A program made the position numbers and the translations under genes. The notes under the pieces were generated by a model. That model had not been told where the DNA came from and did not search any database. It was given only the letters and a program-made list of their open reading frames with translations. Positions 20,221 to 32,232 of a stretch of DNA of 64,000 nt are shown here, piece by piece. This DNA comes from Nymphaea colorata. Lineage: Eukaryota > Streptophyta > Magnoliopsida > Nymphaeales > Nymphaeaceae. The stretch is from NCBI RefSeq assembly GCF_008831285.2, contig NC_045141.1:684001-748000 (forward strand). The letters run 5' to 3'. Position 1 is the stretch's first letter; each line of letters opens with the position of its first letter.

Positions 20221-22384
20221 TCAGGGAAATTTCTCGACGGGTCGATCTACGTCAGAAAATTAGCAGAAGGCATTAGTAAAATGTGTAAGTTTTATTTTAC
20301 TTGTATATAGACACAGGTAGCTGGCTGATTGTAGAAGGTGCACTGTCGAATCAAGATTTTCAAGTCAAGTTTTCAACTCCAGACGTGAATTTTATAAGGA
20401 TTGAAAATTCCGTGTGTTTTAAAGGGCGCCGATCTGGTGGTAATATTTATTTACAATTTGGGGCCTAATGTTTCCAGATATTCAGCCGAAATCAAGCCTC
20501 TAATTAATGCCACATCGAAAGGTTGCCTTAGGGCTAAGGAAAAATCACTTCAAAAGATAAGTGGGATGTCCATACCAACGGATTGGATTTGAATCACACA
20601 TTATCATATTTGATTTTTCGGATATTCATATATTCAGATATAAAAACAGATTTGAATATGAATGAACGAACTTATATATCACATTCAAATCTAACTTTCA
20701 AATTTGAAATCCATATATATATATATGTAGACACACTCCACATCCAAATCTAGAATTTGGATTTTGAATATGCAACTAAAGATTAAGGGTCCAAATCTGG
20801 TCCAGGTTTAATCCTAGTCTAGATCTTGTCCAACCAGTCAACTGTGTCATAAGTTTGCAGCTCTTGTTGTTTTTAATAATATTCTCTCACCATCTCCCAC
20901 CTGTTGCTTCGATACAGGACTAAATTGGTATCTCTCTCACACTAAGGCCCTGGTGGTTTAATTAAGACTCTCTCTCTCTCTCACCGAAAATGTTCATCTC
21001 TATCTCTCTCTTCCCACCGTCACCAAATGTTGAATCTTAAATCATGTCTCTCTCTTCCCTCCGTCCCCAAACATTGAATCTTAAATCATGTCTCTCTCTT
21101 CCCTTCCTGCACTCCCCAAACGTTCATAAAAATGTTCTGTCTAATGGTTTTTCCTTCTCAAACTAAAACCATCACACCAAACGGCTAGAACAACAACTTT
21201 TTGCTCTAAAGCATAGAGAATTAATAAGCATCAAGTAGCATGAGCTAGAACATCAACTTTTTGCTCTAAAGCAATGGAGGTGACCCCACGCTGCCAGCCT
21301 AGAAAATGAAAGGCCATAAGGGCTACATAGTTGGCCACCTTCACAGGATTTTAGAAAATGAAAGGCCATAAGTCCTTGTTCATGATTTTTAAAACTGTAT
21401 GCTGAACAAATATGCTGGAAATGTTTAATTCTCCACCTTGACTGTGTTCTTTGATGATACCCCAACAAACCAGACTATATGAGAAACATGATAACATATA
21501 ACTCTTTTAAAGTCACTGCATTAAACAATACTGCTGTTGAATTTGCTATACATATATGTATGTTTCTATGTTTGGAAATAATTTTATGCATGCGCATCAA
21601 CACCATCATTGTATTTCTTAGCTTGCATGCCTATTACCTGTTCATTTCAAGTAAGTGTCTTTCCCCAAATTATCTCCAAGAACCTCAAGCCAGTTCATTA
21701 ATCTTCCCTTGCCCACAACTATGGATATCATCTTTCTATACAGTCAAACTGAAGTCCTACAAATTAAAAGTGAACACTAATGTTGCTCCACATAAGCTAA
21801 CACTATATCATCAATATGTCATTTAATTAGTCTACCATGTTGATTGCTCCATGTCTCTCAGATATGCATCTATATCCTCTAGCTCTACAACCACACCACC
21901 TAACGTCCAAGAATTAGTACAATGACTATAGAATTTAATCATCGTATGAGCAATATTAATTTTATCACAATTAATTCAAATTCAAGATAAGATGCAAGCA
22001 GAAAATTTGCCGGAAAAATGAAAGGTGAATCATTTCTACCATGTTAATATTGTTGCTATCATACTAATATCACCTAACTAATTAGGAAACCACATTTAAA
22101 TGATTGCTTCTGAGTACCTACTTTTCGAGGAATTGGCAACCAAATTGAAGCACTCAATTTGACCCTTTTTTTGGAACAATTTGTACCAGTGCAAAAGAAA
22201 TCTGGCCATATAAAGAATTTTAGGGAAAAGAGGAAAATTCCCATGCCAACATCTGGGCATGACTATAGAAAAATAAATCAATGCCTCTTTTGGCCCCTCC
22301 AGACAATGCGTCAACCTGTTGCGCATCTTCATGAGCCCAACTTGCCTTGTCCACCACCACTCCTTTCCTGCCCTTGCAATATCT
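20221..22384. other. Unit spacer with no gene seen (unit 2)
   Basis: Collinear with 6851-9288. It includes the MITE-like element at 20560-20790 with a short TA tract near 20717, and duplicated CT-rich phrases at 21040-21110. A block of about 30 bp (GCTAGAACA...CAACTTTTTGCTCTAAAGCA) occurs twice at 21184-21212 and 21242-21272. About 240 bp at 22110-22330 (TTTGGAACAATTTGTACC...) is shared with unit 4 (36070-36240) but not with unit 1. Confidence 0.45.
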
Positions 22385-22699
22385 TGCGAGTTTCAGATGA
22401 CGCACAAGAGAAAATCAGGGTTGCGTTGGAATCAACTGGACACAACAGGGAAGGATGTAAATGGATGGAACAAAGCATTGTTCTCTTCTTCATTTCGCAT
22501 ATTCAAACCCTTTCTGTACAAAATAATTACAGGCATAAAAGAATATTTTTTGTTACAACACAATCACACCTTCAACCTTCTAGAGACTTCCACGTGTGTG
22601 ACAAGGAACACCATGATTCAATTTTACGGTTTTACAATGGGCGTAAGGAAAACAGAGTTAATAATACGGCTTTAAGAACTAGTTTTCATTTTTCATAAC
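22385..22699 (-). repeat. 3' LTR of the unit 2 copia
   Basis: Starts TGCGAGTTTCAG, keeping the TG end lost in units 1 and 3, and runs to CATAAC at about 22699. The purine tract that should follow is gone (CATAACTTCAAACTGG). Confidence 0.8.
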
Positions 22700-24370
22700 T
22701 TCAAACTGGTGAATGAGGTCTCCAAAACCCAGTTTGAGCTTTTAAAAGTTGACTTGATCTTTGACATGGGACTTGGTGAATAGATAAGGCAGATGTATGT
22801 ACGATGGAACATAGCTTGTGACAATTGTTCCATTTTTTACTTGCTCACGCACTAGATGGCAGTCAATCTCCCCATGCCTGGTGCGTTCATGTAAAATTAA
22901 ACTCACTGCCATTTGTAATGCTGATCTCATCACAAAGAAGCTGTGCTGGTGAAGGAGGAGGCACTTGGAGATCTTTTAGAAGACATCTTATCCATATAAG
23001 TTCACAGCAGTAGTTGTGCGATATTTTTATTTCGGCTGACAAGCGAGATACTATGCTCAGTTTTTATGTTTTTCAAAAGATTAGACATTCTCTTAATTAA
23101 ACATAAACCAGAGATTGATCTTTTGGTGTCTTTGCAAGCTCCATAGTTGGCATCAAAATACGCGGTAAGCTTGAAATTGTCATCTACTGGAAGAAAAATT
23201 CCATGACCGGGTGAAGTTTGAGATAGCGTAATACTTTTATAGCAGGATTGCAGTGAGTAGTCGGTTTCTGCATATGGCGGCTAGGAAAGTAAATAGCAAA
23301 AACTATTTCTGGCCTGGTTATAGTCAGATATATAAGGTGCCCCACAAGTCTTTGAAACAGTGAAGGATTTTTTAAATCTTATCCATCATTGGCAGCAAGG
23401 GTTTGACAAGGTTCCATGGGATCCTCAGATGGCTTGGTATTGAGAAGGCTTAATTCATCAATAATGCCACAAGAATACTTGCGCTGTGACGAAAATATTC
23501 ATTTCTTCCCTTTGGTAAGCTCTAGGCGAAGGAAATATTTTAAGTTGTCCATGTCTTTCATGCAAAATATTTTGCCAAGATACATTTGCAGTTTTCTAGG
23601 TATTCCACTTCATTTCCTGCAACAATGAGAGCATTGATGTACATCAAAATTACCATGAACACCATTTCTCTTTGACATGCACACAGTGTGTAATCACACT
23701 TGGATTGCATAAAACCATAGCTCATCACTTCTGATGAGAAATTCAAGAACCTGTTTTGAGGAGCATGTTTCAGCCCACAGATAAACTTGTTTAGTTTGCA
23801 CAATTTTGTTTCTCCTTTTTCGCAATAACTAGGAGGCAATGTCATATAGATTTCTTCATTCAATTTCCCATTTAGAAAGAAGTTATACACATCAATTTTT
23901 TGCAGCACCCAATTTCGTTTTGCAGCTATTGCAATCAAACAACAAATAATAACAAGTTTGGCAGCAGCATCATAGGTCTCATGGAAATACAAGCCTTCCA
24001 CTTGTGCATACCCTTTGGCCACTAATATGGCTTTGAACCTTTCTATTCCACCATTCGCCTTATTCTTGATCTAATAAACTCACTTGCAGCTGATGGGTTT
24101 GACATTATTTGAAGGGGAGACTAGGGTCCAAGTATTGTTTGATTCCACCGCCACAATTTCTTCTTGCATGGCTCTTTTCCAATTTGTATGTTGTTCCGCC
24201 TGACTAAAGGATAAAGGTTTGGTTTCATGAAAGATATTCAACAGGAAGCTTTTAAGAGCAGCTGAAAAATGGGAAAAAGACAACTTATGACAAACAATAC
24301 CTTGTGGAAGCCCTTTTCCATGATGGTGATGGACTATGTGAATCTGGATGGACCATACCACAGTAAAAAT
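22700..24370 (-). pseudogene. Copia reverse transcriptase and RNase H (unit 2)
   Basis: Frame 24022-23558 holds MAKGYAQVEG, RNWVLQKIDVYNFFLNGK, EEIYMTLPPSYCEKGE, CGLKHAPQN and FMQSKCDYTLC. The catalytic site at 23630-23641 reads YINA instead of YVDD, so both metal-binding aspartates are lost. The RNase H part at 22742-22933 keeps HERTRHGEIDCHLV and YIHLPYLFTKS. The element could not replicate by itself. Confidence 0.8.
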
Positions 24371-24563
24371 CCTTCCATAAAATGGATGGCTTTGACATTC
24401 TTGATGATTTACTGACTGACTGTTGAGGACTTGGTAAAGTTTCTAGGGAAGTATTTGTTTCAACTTCATCACTTGATTCTAAAACAATTTCTGGTGGTTC
24501 TTCGATGTTTGTACAATCAGTAGTCATGACATCATCTTGGCTCTCAGTCAGTTGACAAGAACA

Positions 24564-24980
24564 AGGGCTTTCGGATATTCAAATATTCGGATCCGAATTC
24601 GAATAAAGAAGTCATATCTGAACCCAAAATCCAATTTTACGATCGGAATCTGATTTTTATATTTATATCTGAATCCAAATTTTGAACCAGATTTTGCTAA
24701 TTTTCAAAATTTAATAGCAGTAGATATAGGATATTTGTCTAAAAATGAATCTGATCTGAATTTGCATCTGAATTTGATCGGATATTTATGTATATCTGAA
24801 TCTGAATTCATAATGTTTGTACAGTGAGTACTAATGGCATTTGTATATGATTGGATGTCATTTATTAAATCTGAATCCAATCTGATTTCCTAATTGGATA
24901 TTATTGTTTTTTTCCATATCCGATTTTTTCAGATCGGATTGGTCAGATATCCAATTCAAATCCGATATATTGACATCCCT
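24564..24980. mobile_element. TGACATCCC-type MITE nested in the unit 2 copia
   Basis: About 415 bp of alternating GGATATTC, ATCTGAAT and AATCTGAT words ending TTGACATCCCT. It lies where units 1 and 3 have about 190 bp of copia sequence (11430-11650 in unit 1), so its arrival or later repair removed host sequence. Target-site copies are not clear. Confidence 0.6.
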
Positions 24981-26144
24981 ACATGTGACCGAATTTTTCA
25001 TGTGGTTTGAGGTTGGTAGAAAAAAACAAACAACCAAATACGCATATATGCTTGTAAGGTGGTTTTCTTTTAAATAATTTTTCAAAGGGACATTCATTGT
25101 CAAGTTCTTTCTTTTTGGATGGGGCCCTATTTATTAAATATGTGGCTGTTAATGCACGTAAGTCCCAACATTTTAAGGGTAGACCTGACTGAAACTTGAG
25201 AACATACACCACATTCAAGATGTGCTATCGCTTTCTCCCAGCTATGCCGTTTTGTTGAGGCATGTAGGGGCATGAATGTTGATGTAGGATGTCTCTATCA
25301 TGGAAAAAAAAAATTGTCGTTTGAGATGAACTCACTTCCACTATCTATCCTATTTTTAACACATCAATTTTGAACTGTTTCTCAGTCATGTTAATGAAAT
25401 GTTTAAGCAAATCACCTACTTCACGTTTATACTTCAATAGGTAAACCCACATGGCTCTTGAAAAATCATCCATAAGAGACAAAAGGTAATGTGCTTGAGT
25501 GTGCAATGCTTGGGAAACATTATTCCCAAGAGCTTTAGTAAACAGAAACTAGCAAATCAAAAGGTTTAGAGTCATGCTTTCAGAACATGATTCACTTAAT
25601 TTGAACATCAATCTATATTGTTTAGCAACAGTACATACTTCACAGAAACGATTTGAAAACTTAATGATAGAGTCATGCTTTCAGAGCATTTGATTCTTTG
25701 AGCAGGATGGGTGCCCAAGTCTCATATGGCAAACATCAAAATCTGATTGAGTGGGTTTCGTGAACAAGCAGTCTACAGTTGTAAGAGGTGACTTGGAAAT
25801 GAAGAATTTCAATCACCCAGCTCAGTCCTCATCATGGAGATCGGATCCTGCCCAAAGCACCCAGTAGTGGGGAAAATCAAATGACATTTGGTTTTCCGAA
25901 TAAATCTGCTCACTGACAATATGTTGTAGGCAAACTTTGGAAGATAATACACTTTTTGAAGAAAAATAGAAGGTGATGGAACAGCTTTACCGACACGTGT
26001 AGCATATACCGTTCTGGTTTCCTGAACTCTAATTGAAAATGGAACAGCTAATTTTGTGTCATCTAGCAATGGTTTATGGCAGCATGACATATGGTGACTA
26101 GCACCAATATCTATTACCCAGGTGTCTAATTCGAAGAATGACAT
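24981..26144 (-). pseudogene. Copia integrase and protease (unit 2)
   Basis: Integrase pieces at 25218-24858 include LTATYLINRAPS and CPFEKLFKRKPPYKHICVFG, better kept than in unit 1. The protease frame 26144-25809 includes DTWVIDIGASHHMS, then LPKFAYNILSVSRFI. Frameshifts and a duplicated GAGTCATGCTTTCAGA phrase (25571 and 25671) break the domain order. Confidence 0.75.
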
Positions 26145-26238
26145 AGCTAGAAAGTTTATTTGGGTTACTGATCAATTTTTGAGGAGTTGTTCGAATTGAA
26201 TATTCTTGAGTTAGAATTGGAGCAGTGTCCTTGCTGAA

Positions 26239-27134
26239 CTATTTTCCATGCATGGTGGAGATTAAGGCATTCGAATCAGTTTTCCCTCCAACAGAGGCCT
26301 TGATAATGGCCCCCTTGTCTTGCTCTCTTTTCCACCTATAAAGTTTGGAGGGTAACCATTTAATTTGAACCATCGTTCCTTTGATGTCCTGCAATATTCT
26401 AGTCATTGCAGAAGTATTGTGGGTGCCTGTTTTGTTGGTTTTTGAATGCATTCAAATTTGCACTTGCTGAGAGACAAACATACTCGACAGCACTAGTTTG
26501 AAGACGAAATTCTCCTCTTGAAGGACCAGTGCATGTCTTTTGTACAGAAGGCAAGGGTTTCATATGTAGAATTTGCCTTCTTATAGCATTGAATGAATCA
26601 TTCAATCTCATAAGAAATTCAATCACTCTCTCTTCTTGTTGCTTTTCAGCAACCACTTTCGAGGCATTGCAAGAGCATTCCAAAAGAACATCATAGGACG
26701 AAAGCTTATCCCAATAATGTAAAATAAAGAGCAACAGATATATTTTCTTGATTCAAACGACTAATGGAAGACTTGATTTGGTACTTATGAGGGGTTTGTG
26801 GTTTCAGTGAATCGGTCCTTTAAGTGTGCCCACACTTGAATAGTTGGGGTGGTGTAGATGATATTGCTTGATAATTCTTGTGAGATGGAGTTAAGAATCC
26901 ATGAAAGACCATGTGATTCCAAAGTTTGGTAGACAATGCGATTCTCATAGCATGACTCCAGGTTGAGTAGTTTTCACTAGTTACTAATTGTGAAACCAAT
27001 ATAGTACCAGGGTTGTCTGAATGATGAAGGAAAAAGTGGTTTTCAATAGTGATGATGTTATTACCATAAGAGGACTCTGCTCCACTAGCTGAAAAAGAGT
27101 TGGAAGAATTGGGAGCCTTGGCTATTGACGCCAT
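26239..27134 (-). pseudogene. Copia gag (unit 2)
   Basis: ATG at 27134 (MASIAKAPNSSNS), with FLHHSDNPG, SENYSTWSHAMRIAL, then a deletion that removes the FVDGSLP block. Further on, ERVIEFLMRLNDSFNA lies at 26630-26590. The FLHHSDNPG block is present here but absent from units 1 and 3, so this copy keeps an older gag form. Confidence 0.75.
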
Positions 27135-27139
27135 GGCTC

Positions 27140-27464
27140 TGTATATAGTATATAGAAATTATTTGAGTTAAGGAAGAATGTAACATAAGGAAGAGAACAG
27201 AGAATTGCTTCATATTTTGCTATTGATCTTACACACCTATATACAGAAGAAAAAGTAGTACACGTTTTTTAGTTTCAATGACATTTGGCTGGCTCATCTT
27301 TTCCCATGATATTTGCCTGGCTCATCTTATCCCATGACATTCGGTTTGCTCATCTTCTCCCATGATATTTGGCTGGCTCATCTTAACAGCTTCACAAACC
27401 AACTGAAAATCTTATTGTTAAGATGTCAAGATAAGAAGATAAGAAGCGAATCTTAATTTTAACA
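27140..27464 (-). repeat. 3' LTR of the nested copia, with internal tandem repeats
   Basis: 325 bp with TG...CA ends (TGTATATAG to TTTTAACA on the plus strand), next to the purine tract TTTGAGGGGGGAG (minus strand). Bases about 27283-27390 hold four imperfect copies of a 28-29 bp repeat with core TTTGGCTGGCTCATCTT. Confidence 0.85.
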
Positions 27465-28100
27465 CTCCCCCCTCAAACTAAGTGTAGAGATTTCTTATGT
27501 TCAGTTTGGATAGAAGATGATTAAATGCTTCCTTGGCTAAGGCCTTAGTGAAAAAGACTGCCAGCTGATCTTTGTTGTTAATGTAACTGGTTCTCACTAC
27601 ACCTTGATTTATTTTTTCTCATACCACATGACAGTGTAAATCTATATGTTTGGTATGCTCATGAAAAACTAGATTGGCAGCAATAGGCACGGCAGCCTGA
27701 TTGTCACAGTATAGATTTGTCGGTTGTAGATGTCTCACGCCTAGATCCGACAATAAGAATTTCAACCAAGTCACTCCACATACCGCATATACCAATGCCT
27801 TGTATTCTGCTTCTGCAAAGGAGTGAGATACTGTGGGCTGTTTTTTTGTCTTTCATGAAATTGGAGAATCAACAAGAAGAACACAATAACTAGTTATGGA
27901 CCTTCGTGTTTCTTGACATGCCACCCAATCATAATCACAAAACACTCATTTGAAGAATGGTTTGTGTGCTTAGGAGAGTACCTTCTTCGAGTCGGTGCTT
28001 TCGTTACGCTAGAAATTCCATTGGCTTGGCACCCATTATACTTGTTTTACTTATAATGTAGAGAGCATACATTTGCTGCGAAACATAAATTACTGCACTT
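27465..28100 (-). pseudogene. RNase H region of the nested copia
   Basis: Minus-strand frames give CDYDWVACQETRRSITSYCV (usual YCDADWAGC---RRSTTGYC), then HERTKH-like and LADLFTK-like pieces broken by stops, ending at the polypurine tract. Confidence 0.75.
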
Positions 28101-28720
28101 GAACATGCAATTTCTAAACCCAAAAAATATTTAAGAGTACAGGTCTTTCACAAGAAATTTCTGACATAAAAATTGCTTAAATTTGTCAATCAGCTCCTTG
28201 GTGTTGCCCGTAATAATAAGGTCATCCAAACTCCACTACTGCCAATGACAACTTGTGAAACCAATTTTGAGGAGACTGTTTGAGACCATAGAGAGATTTA
28301 TGTAATTTACATACCAGATTCTCCCCCTTACATTCATATCTTGGTGGAACTTGCATATGTACTTCTTCAAGCAAATCGCCATGAAGAAGGACATTCTTCA
28401 CATCCATTTACTATAATAACCAATATTTTTCCATAGCGACTGCAAGTAAAGTTCGGATAGTTACCATTTTTGCAGCTGGTACAAATGTCTCACTGTAGTC
28501 CAGTCCTTCCTATTGGGAATAATCTTTGGTGATCAGGCACACCTTGTATCGCTCAACAGTACCGTCTGATCAGAACTCGATTTTGTAAACTCACTTGCAA
28601 CCGATGGGCTTAACTCCTTGTGGTAAAGTGCTCATTGTCCAAGTGTTGTTTTCCTTTAGTGCACTAATTTCTAAGTTCAATGTGTGTCGCCACTACCTAT
28701 GTCCAACTGCCACTTCAAAG
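28101..28720 (-). pseudogene. Reverse transcriptase region of the nested copia
   Basis: The frame 28407-28222 includes [37 protein letters not shown]. Upstream are [14 protein letters not shown] and IGCK. The region containing YVDD is not recognisable; the frame is lost after VVEFG. Confidence 0.75.
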
Positions 28721-28787
28721 GTTTTTAGGAGAGAAACAAGAAAGTGAAGTAAAGTTAGAAAGAGGGTACCTTGTGCCATTCATTGCA

Positions 28788-29261
28788 TTAAATGTCAAGT
28801 TCCCATTGGTCAAGGGAGCCAAAATAAGAGAGCAATAGAAATCCCGCATTCAGGTCCTGCAAGACACAATGAGTAGGGAAGAAAGTTACGGAAAAGTTTA
28901 GTGCCTTGCTCAATTGACTCACAGAGAGTAGGTTCACATTGAAAGAGAAAATATACAAGGAATTTTCGAGAGTGAATGGTGGTAGTTTAACATCACTAGT
29001 TTGATGGACAGTTATTGTATGTCCATTAGGTAAGTTTATAGGTACTCGGCAATTGGTTGGTTTTTGAAGTAGAGAGCTATCGGCACAAATGCACCGACTT
29101 GCTCCAGAATCAATAATCCAAGGAATATGGGAGGCAAATGGAGTTCTAACAAGCGATAAGAGTTTATGATACTCATCCATAGTGAATGAAGGTAAAACTT
29201 CCTTGGAAGTTTGACCATTGCTGCCAGAGAAACTAGTACCATCGCTTGCATGGAGGTCCAC
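28788..29261 (-). pseudogene. Protease and pre-integrase of the nested copia
   Basis: 157 codons open, holding WIIDSGASRCICADS at about residues 49-63, a clear aspartic protease site, followed by LLSVSQLSKAL. This is the best preserved domain of this element. The sequence then jumps to the reverse transcriptase, so most of the integrase is deleted. Confidence 0.85.
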
Positions 29262-29349
29262 CGGCCTTATGAATGGTAGCTGCAGCTAGTGGTGGTTGAA
29301 ATTTGGGATCGTGGAATTGATGTTCTTGAGGATAGCCATTCAACTTGAA

Positions 29350-29391
29350 ACATTTATCTTTCACATGACCTGTGTTATGACAATAGCTACA
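29350..29391 (-). other. Gag zinc knuckle of the nested copia
   Basis: The minus strand reads CSYCHNTGHVKDKC, a complete CX2CX4HX4C knuckle followed by FKLNG, typical of copia nucleocapsid. Confidence 0.85.
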
Positions 29392-30227
29392 GATTAGTCG
29401 TCTTTGACGTCTTTCTTTATTGCATTGAAACTTGAAACTTTGTTCAAGTGATGCTACTTTGGGAATATGATAGTGTCATATTGCCAAGGTGGTGTGAGAG
29501 GTTGACGGTGTGAATCTTGCTTCACGCTGCTGTTCCTCCTACAAGACTAGAGCATATACTTTGTTTACTGTGGATAAGGGACAAGCAATAAAATTTGTCC
29601 TCTAATAGCATCATATGAGTCGTTTAGTCCCTTCAAGAACTAAATTACACATTCTCTTTGGATTTGTTCCGAACAAATTTTTATGCCCCCACAGGAACAC
29701 AGACACAGGATTGTAGTAATTTAGTTCTTCACAAAGCACTTTGATTTTTCTATAATATGTTTTGTATAATATGTAGTAACAGACATGGACTCTTGTTGTA
29801 ATCGATGTATTGAACTGTGTAGCTGAAAGACTCTTGGTGCAAGACCCTGAGTATATCTTTCTTTTAACTCCTCCCATATTACCTGATCTGAGGTAGCATA
29901 AGCAATGCTAGCATGAATCTCCTTATTAACTGAATTAAGAATCCATGCTAGAACCAGATTGTTACATTGTACCCACAACATACGATTATGTTCATCCTCT
30001 TTAGGCTCTTTAATAGTCCCATCAACGAATCCTAACTTGTTTTTGGCTGATAGAGCCAGGATCATTACTCTGATCCAGATTTCATAGTTATCACTGATAA
30101 GTGGTTGAGATATTAACCCACTTCCGAAATTATCTGAATGATGCAAATAGAAGAGATGAAATATCACCTGGGCATTTTTATGGCCATTGATATTTCCCGA
30201 CTCATTGTTCTATCCTTTTTCGGCCAT
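29392..30227 (-). pseudogene. Gag of the nested copia
   Basis: Starts at ATG 30227. The frame 30167-29721 includes FYLHHSDNFGSGLISQPL, NYEIWIRVMILALSAKNKL, FVDGTIKEP and AWILNSVNKEI, then SIHRLQQESMSVTTYYTKH. A frameshift follows near 29720, and the rest is broken up to the knuckle. Confidence 0.8.
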
Positions 30228-30794
30228 GACTGCTCCTTAATGCTCAGGACTCAATACCCGACTTCCCATCCATAGGAGAAGAAAAAATGCCACAGGGAAG
30301 ACGGCAGAAATCTGGATATTCTGGCTGTCTCTGATCACGTTGCCGGTCGAGCAGGAGTCACCATGGCCTGACGATGCTGTTTGACCCTTTTGGGGCCCAA
30401 TGGGGGTTGACACCGGTGGTGGTGAGTGAAGAAATAGAGGGCACCGAAAAACTCGAAACAAAGAGAGGGGCAGCCATGAATTCGAGGATTCCAGCTGTGA
30501 GAGGCTACCTCAGTGATCAAGCTTGGCTTGTGAGGTTCGTCTTCCTTTGGGGATGCTGCCCATGAAGTTTGATGGGAAAAGCCGGTTGGCATCGCGAACA
30601 GTAGTGAAAGGGGCAGGTTCACCAAAGAACCACTCTACAGAATGCAGGGAATCCTCCAATCATAGCAATTGGATCGATGCTTGCTCGAACTGTTCTGGGA
30701 TGACTTCTGGAGGATCGTGGAAGGCTGGCAATGCTACCTGAACTGCTGGATGCCAGAAACAGTGCACGTGATTAAGAAAGTCACTAGTTCCAGT
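30228..30794. other. Unassigned block between gag and the partial 5' LTR
   Basis: A GC-richer stretch in the place of the leader. A very worn primer site may lie at 30240-30258 (GGGTATTGAGTCCTGAGC on the minus strand). Open frames on both strands (30335-30625 minus, 30374-30565 plus) overlap each other and resemble nothing I know. It could be element leader or captured host DNA. Confidence 0.35.
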
Positions 30795-30907
30795 CACCAC
30801 AGTTTTTGGTTTCAACGACATTTGGCTGGCTCATCTTATCCCACTACATTCGGCTGGCTCATCTTCACCCATGACATTCGGCTGGCTCATCTTCACCCAC
30901 GATATTT
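30795..30907 (-). repeat. Partial 5' LTR of the nested copia
   Basis: Matches 27264-27370 with three copies and a part of the TTTGGCTGGCTCATCTT repeat. The rest of the LTR is missing on both sides. The right edge joins the host LTR at ATCGTTCTCTTC. Confidence 0.75.
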
Positions 30908-31136
30908 GGCATCGTTCTCTTCTTCCTTTCACATATTTATACTTTTTTTTGTACAAAATCAAATACAGGCGTGAAATAATATATTCTATTACAACAGAAT
31001 CATGCCTTCAACCTTCTAGAGAATTTCACATGCATGACAAAGAACACCACGATTCAATTTTACACCTTTACAATAGGTGTAAAGAAAACAAAGTTAATAA
31101 CACAGCTTTAAGAATTAGTTTTCAATTTTTGTAACA
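30908..31136 (-). repeat. 5' LTR remainder of the unit 2 copia
   Basis: Resumes the host LTR at the position equivalent to 13875 in unit 1 and ends GTAACA at 31136. It is followed by GATCC, the closest match to the left flank GATCT. Confidence 0.75.
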
Positions 31137-32230
31137 GATCCCAAGAGGCAGAAGGCCCTAACATTCTTCCGTTTGAGCTTCATAGCCTCTTGAATGTTGG
31201 AAATTGCTAAATCATACTTTCTCTAGTAAATCTCTTTAGAAGAGGACGACAACGTTGATGATGGTGGAGTTGGCAACAACGAGGTCATGACCTGGGACAC
31301 ATTTTACACTTAAGAGAGGAAATAAACTCTCTACCCCTTCTTCATGTGCTCCCCATCCCTGTTTCCATCACAGAGAAGCTCTGTATCTCTCTCTCTCTCT
31401 CAAGTGTTTAGTGTAGTGTCGATGACATGGGTGGATGTTCAAAGCTAGTTATATGCCCAGGCTTGTGCACAGGCTCCCATGGATGCCAAGTACCCAAAAA
31501 GTGGGATAGGGAGCTAGTACAAGTGGGCAGGGGGCACTTGTCATTTTCTTAAAGGCTATGCACCATACATGTAACCAGATGTCGTGGGTCTTGATGAAAA
31601 AAAGCAGCTATAAAATTAAGATGGCTTATGAACAAAATGTCACTTGCAGTGGATCTAGAGGTGGCCTAAACCTTGTCAAGTGCTCGACCAAGTTTGCATT
31701 GCTTTCAGATTCAGATGATATTAATTAAAATTGGGGTTCAAATTTGGGATGAGATTTATAAACTTACAATAATGTAGAATAAAATATATTATTTAGATCC
31801 GGATCTATAAATTTGGGTTTAGATATCCATTATCTTTTTTTTTTTCTGGTATCTGATTGGTATCTATTTGATGCTGAGTCTGAATCTGAATTTAATCGGA
31901 TGCCAATTTTTAATACCGAATCCGATATGATTTTTAATTTGGGTATCAAATTTCCCTTTTTTTCATATATGATTTATTTAAAAAAACATGATCTGGTATT
32001 TGTTCTGAATCTGATTCATGGACAACTAACCTCCTGACCAAAGACTAATAGAACGATGAACTCCTTGGGTCTCCGGAAGCTGGAGGAATTAAATGGCAAC
32101 AGAGAAATAGAAAATGGTGACAAGAGATATGGGAGAGGAAGATCTCAGATGACGATACACAGCCATTTGTGACACATTGTTTCCACCATCAAATGGCAGC
32201 ATACATCATCACATAAGATTCTACATGTAC
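31137..32230. other. Right flank of the copia and MITE (unit 2)
   Basis: Matches 14101-15200 of unit 1, including the MITE at 31700-32025. No gene is seen. Similarity to the array ends near 32220 at AGATTCTACATGT. Confidence 0.55.
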
Positions 32231-32232
32231 AG

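Larger units (their letters stand above)
27140..30907 (-). mobile_element. Second copia family, nested in the unit 2 copia
   Basis: A different minus-strand copia inserted between the gag start and the 5' LTR of the host element. The 3' LTR is 27140-27464, the 5' LTR is only partly kept near 30795-30907. RNase H, reverse transcriptase, protease, knuckle and gag pieces lie in order, but integrase is missing. About 100 bp of host LTR was lost at the right-hand junction. Confidence 0.8.
22385..31136 (-). mobile_element. Full-length degenerate Ty1/copia element, unit 2 copy, interrupted
   Basis: The same element as in units 1 and 3: 3' LTR 22385-22699, internal region to 27133, then a foreign block (27140-30907), then the rest of its 5' LTR (30908-31136). 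The polypurine tract next to the 3' LTR is deleted. It also carries a MITE at 24564-24980. Its reverse transcriptase active site is mutated. Confidence 0.85.
17455..32230 (+). repeat. Array unit 2
   Basis: Starts in mid-unit: 17460-18150 matches 4490-5180 of unit 1 and 44940-45620 of unit 3. It then follows the same order as the other units, with the membrane-protein gene at 19295-19688 and the copia from 22385. A different copia and other sequence are inserted at 27140-30907, after which the shared order resumes to about 32220. It lacks the 345 bp insertion found at 7401-7745 in unit 1. Confidence 0.85.

Noticed and set aside
22159-22698. Plus-strand open frame of 179 codons
   Set aside because: It runs through unit flank and the copia LTR in the reverse sense; units 1 and 3 do not keep it.
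27283-27390. CRISPR-like appearance of evenly spaced repeats
   Set aside because: The repeats are adjacent and diverged, without unique spacers, and lie inside a plant LTR.
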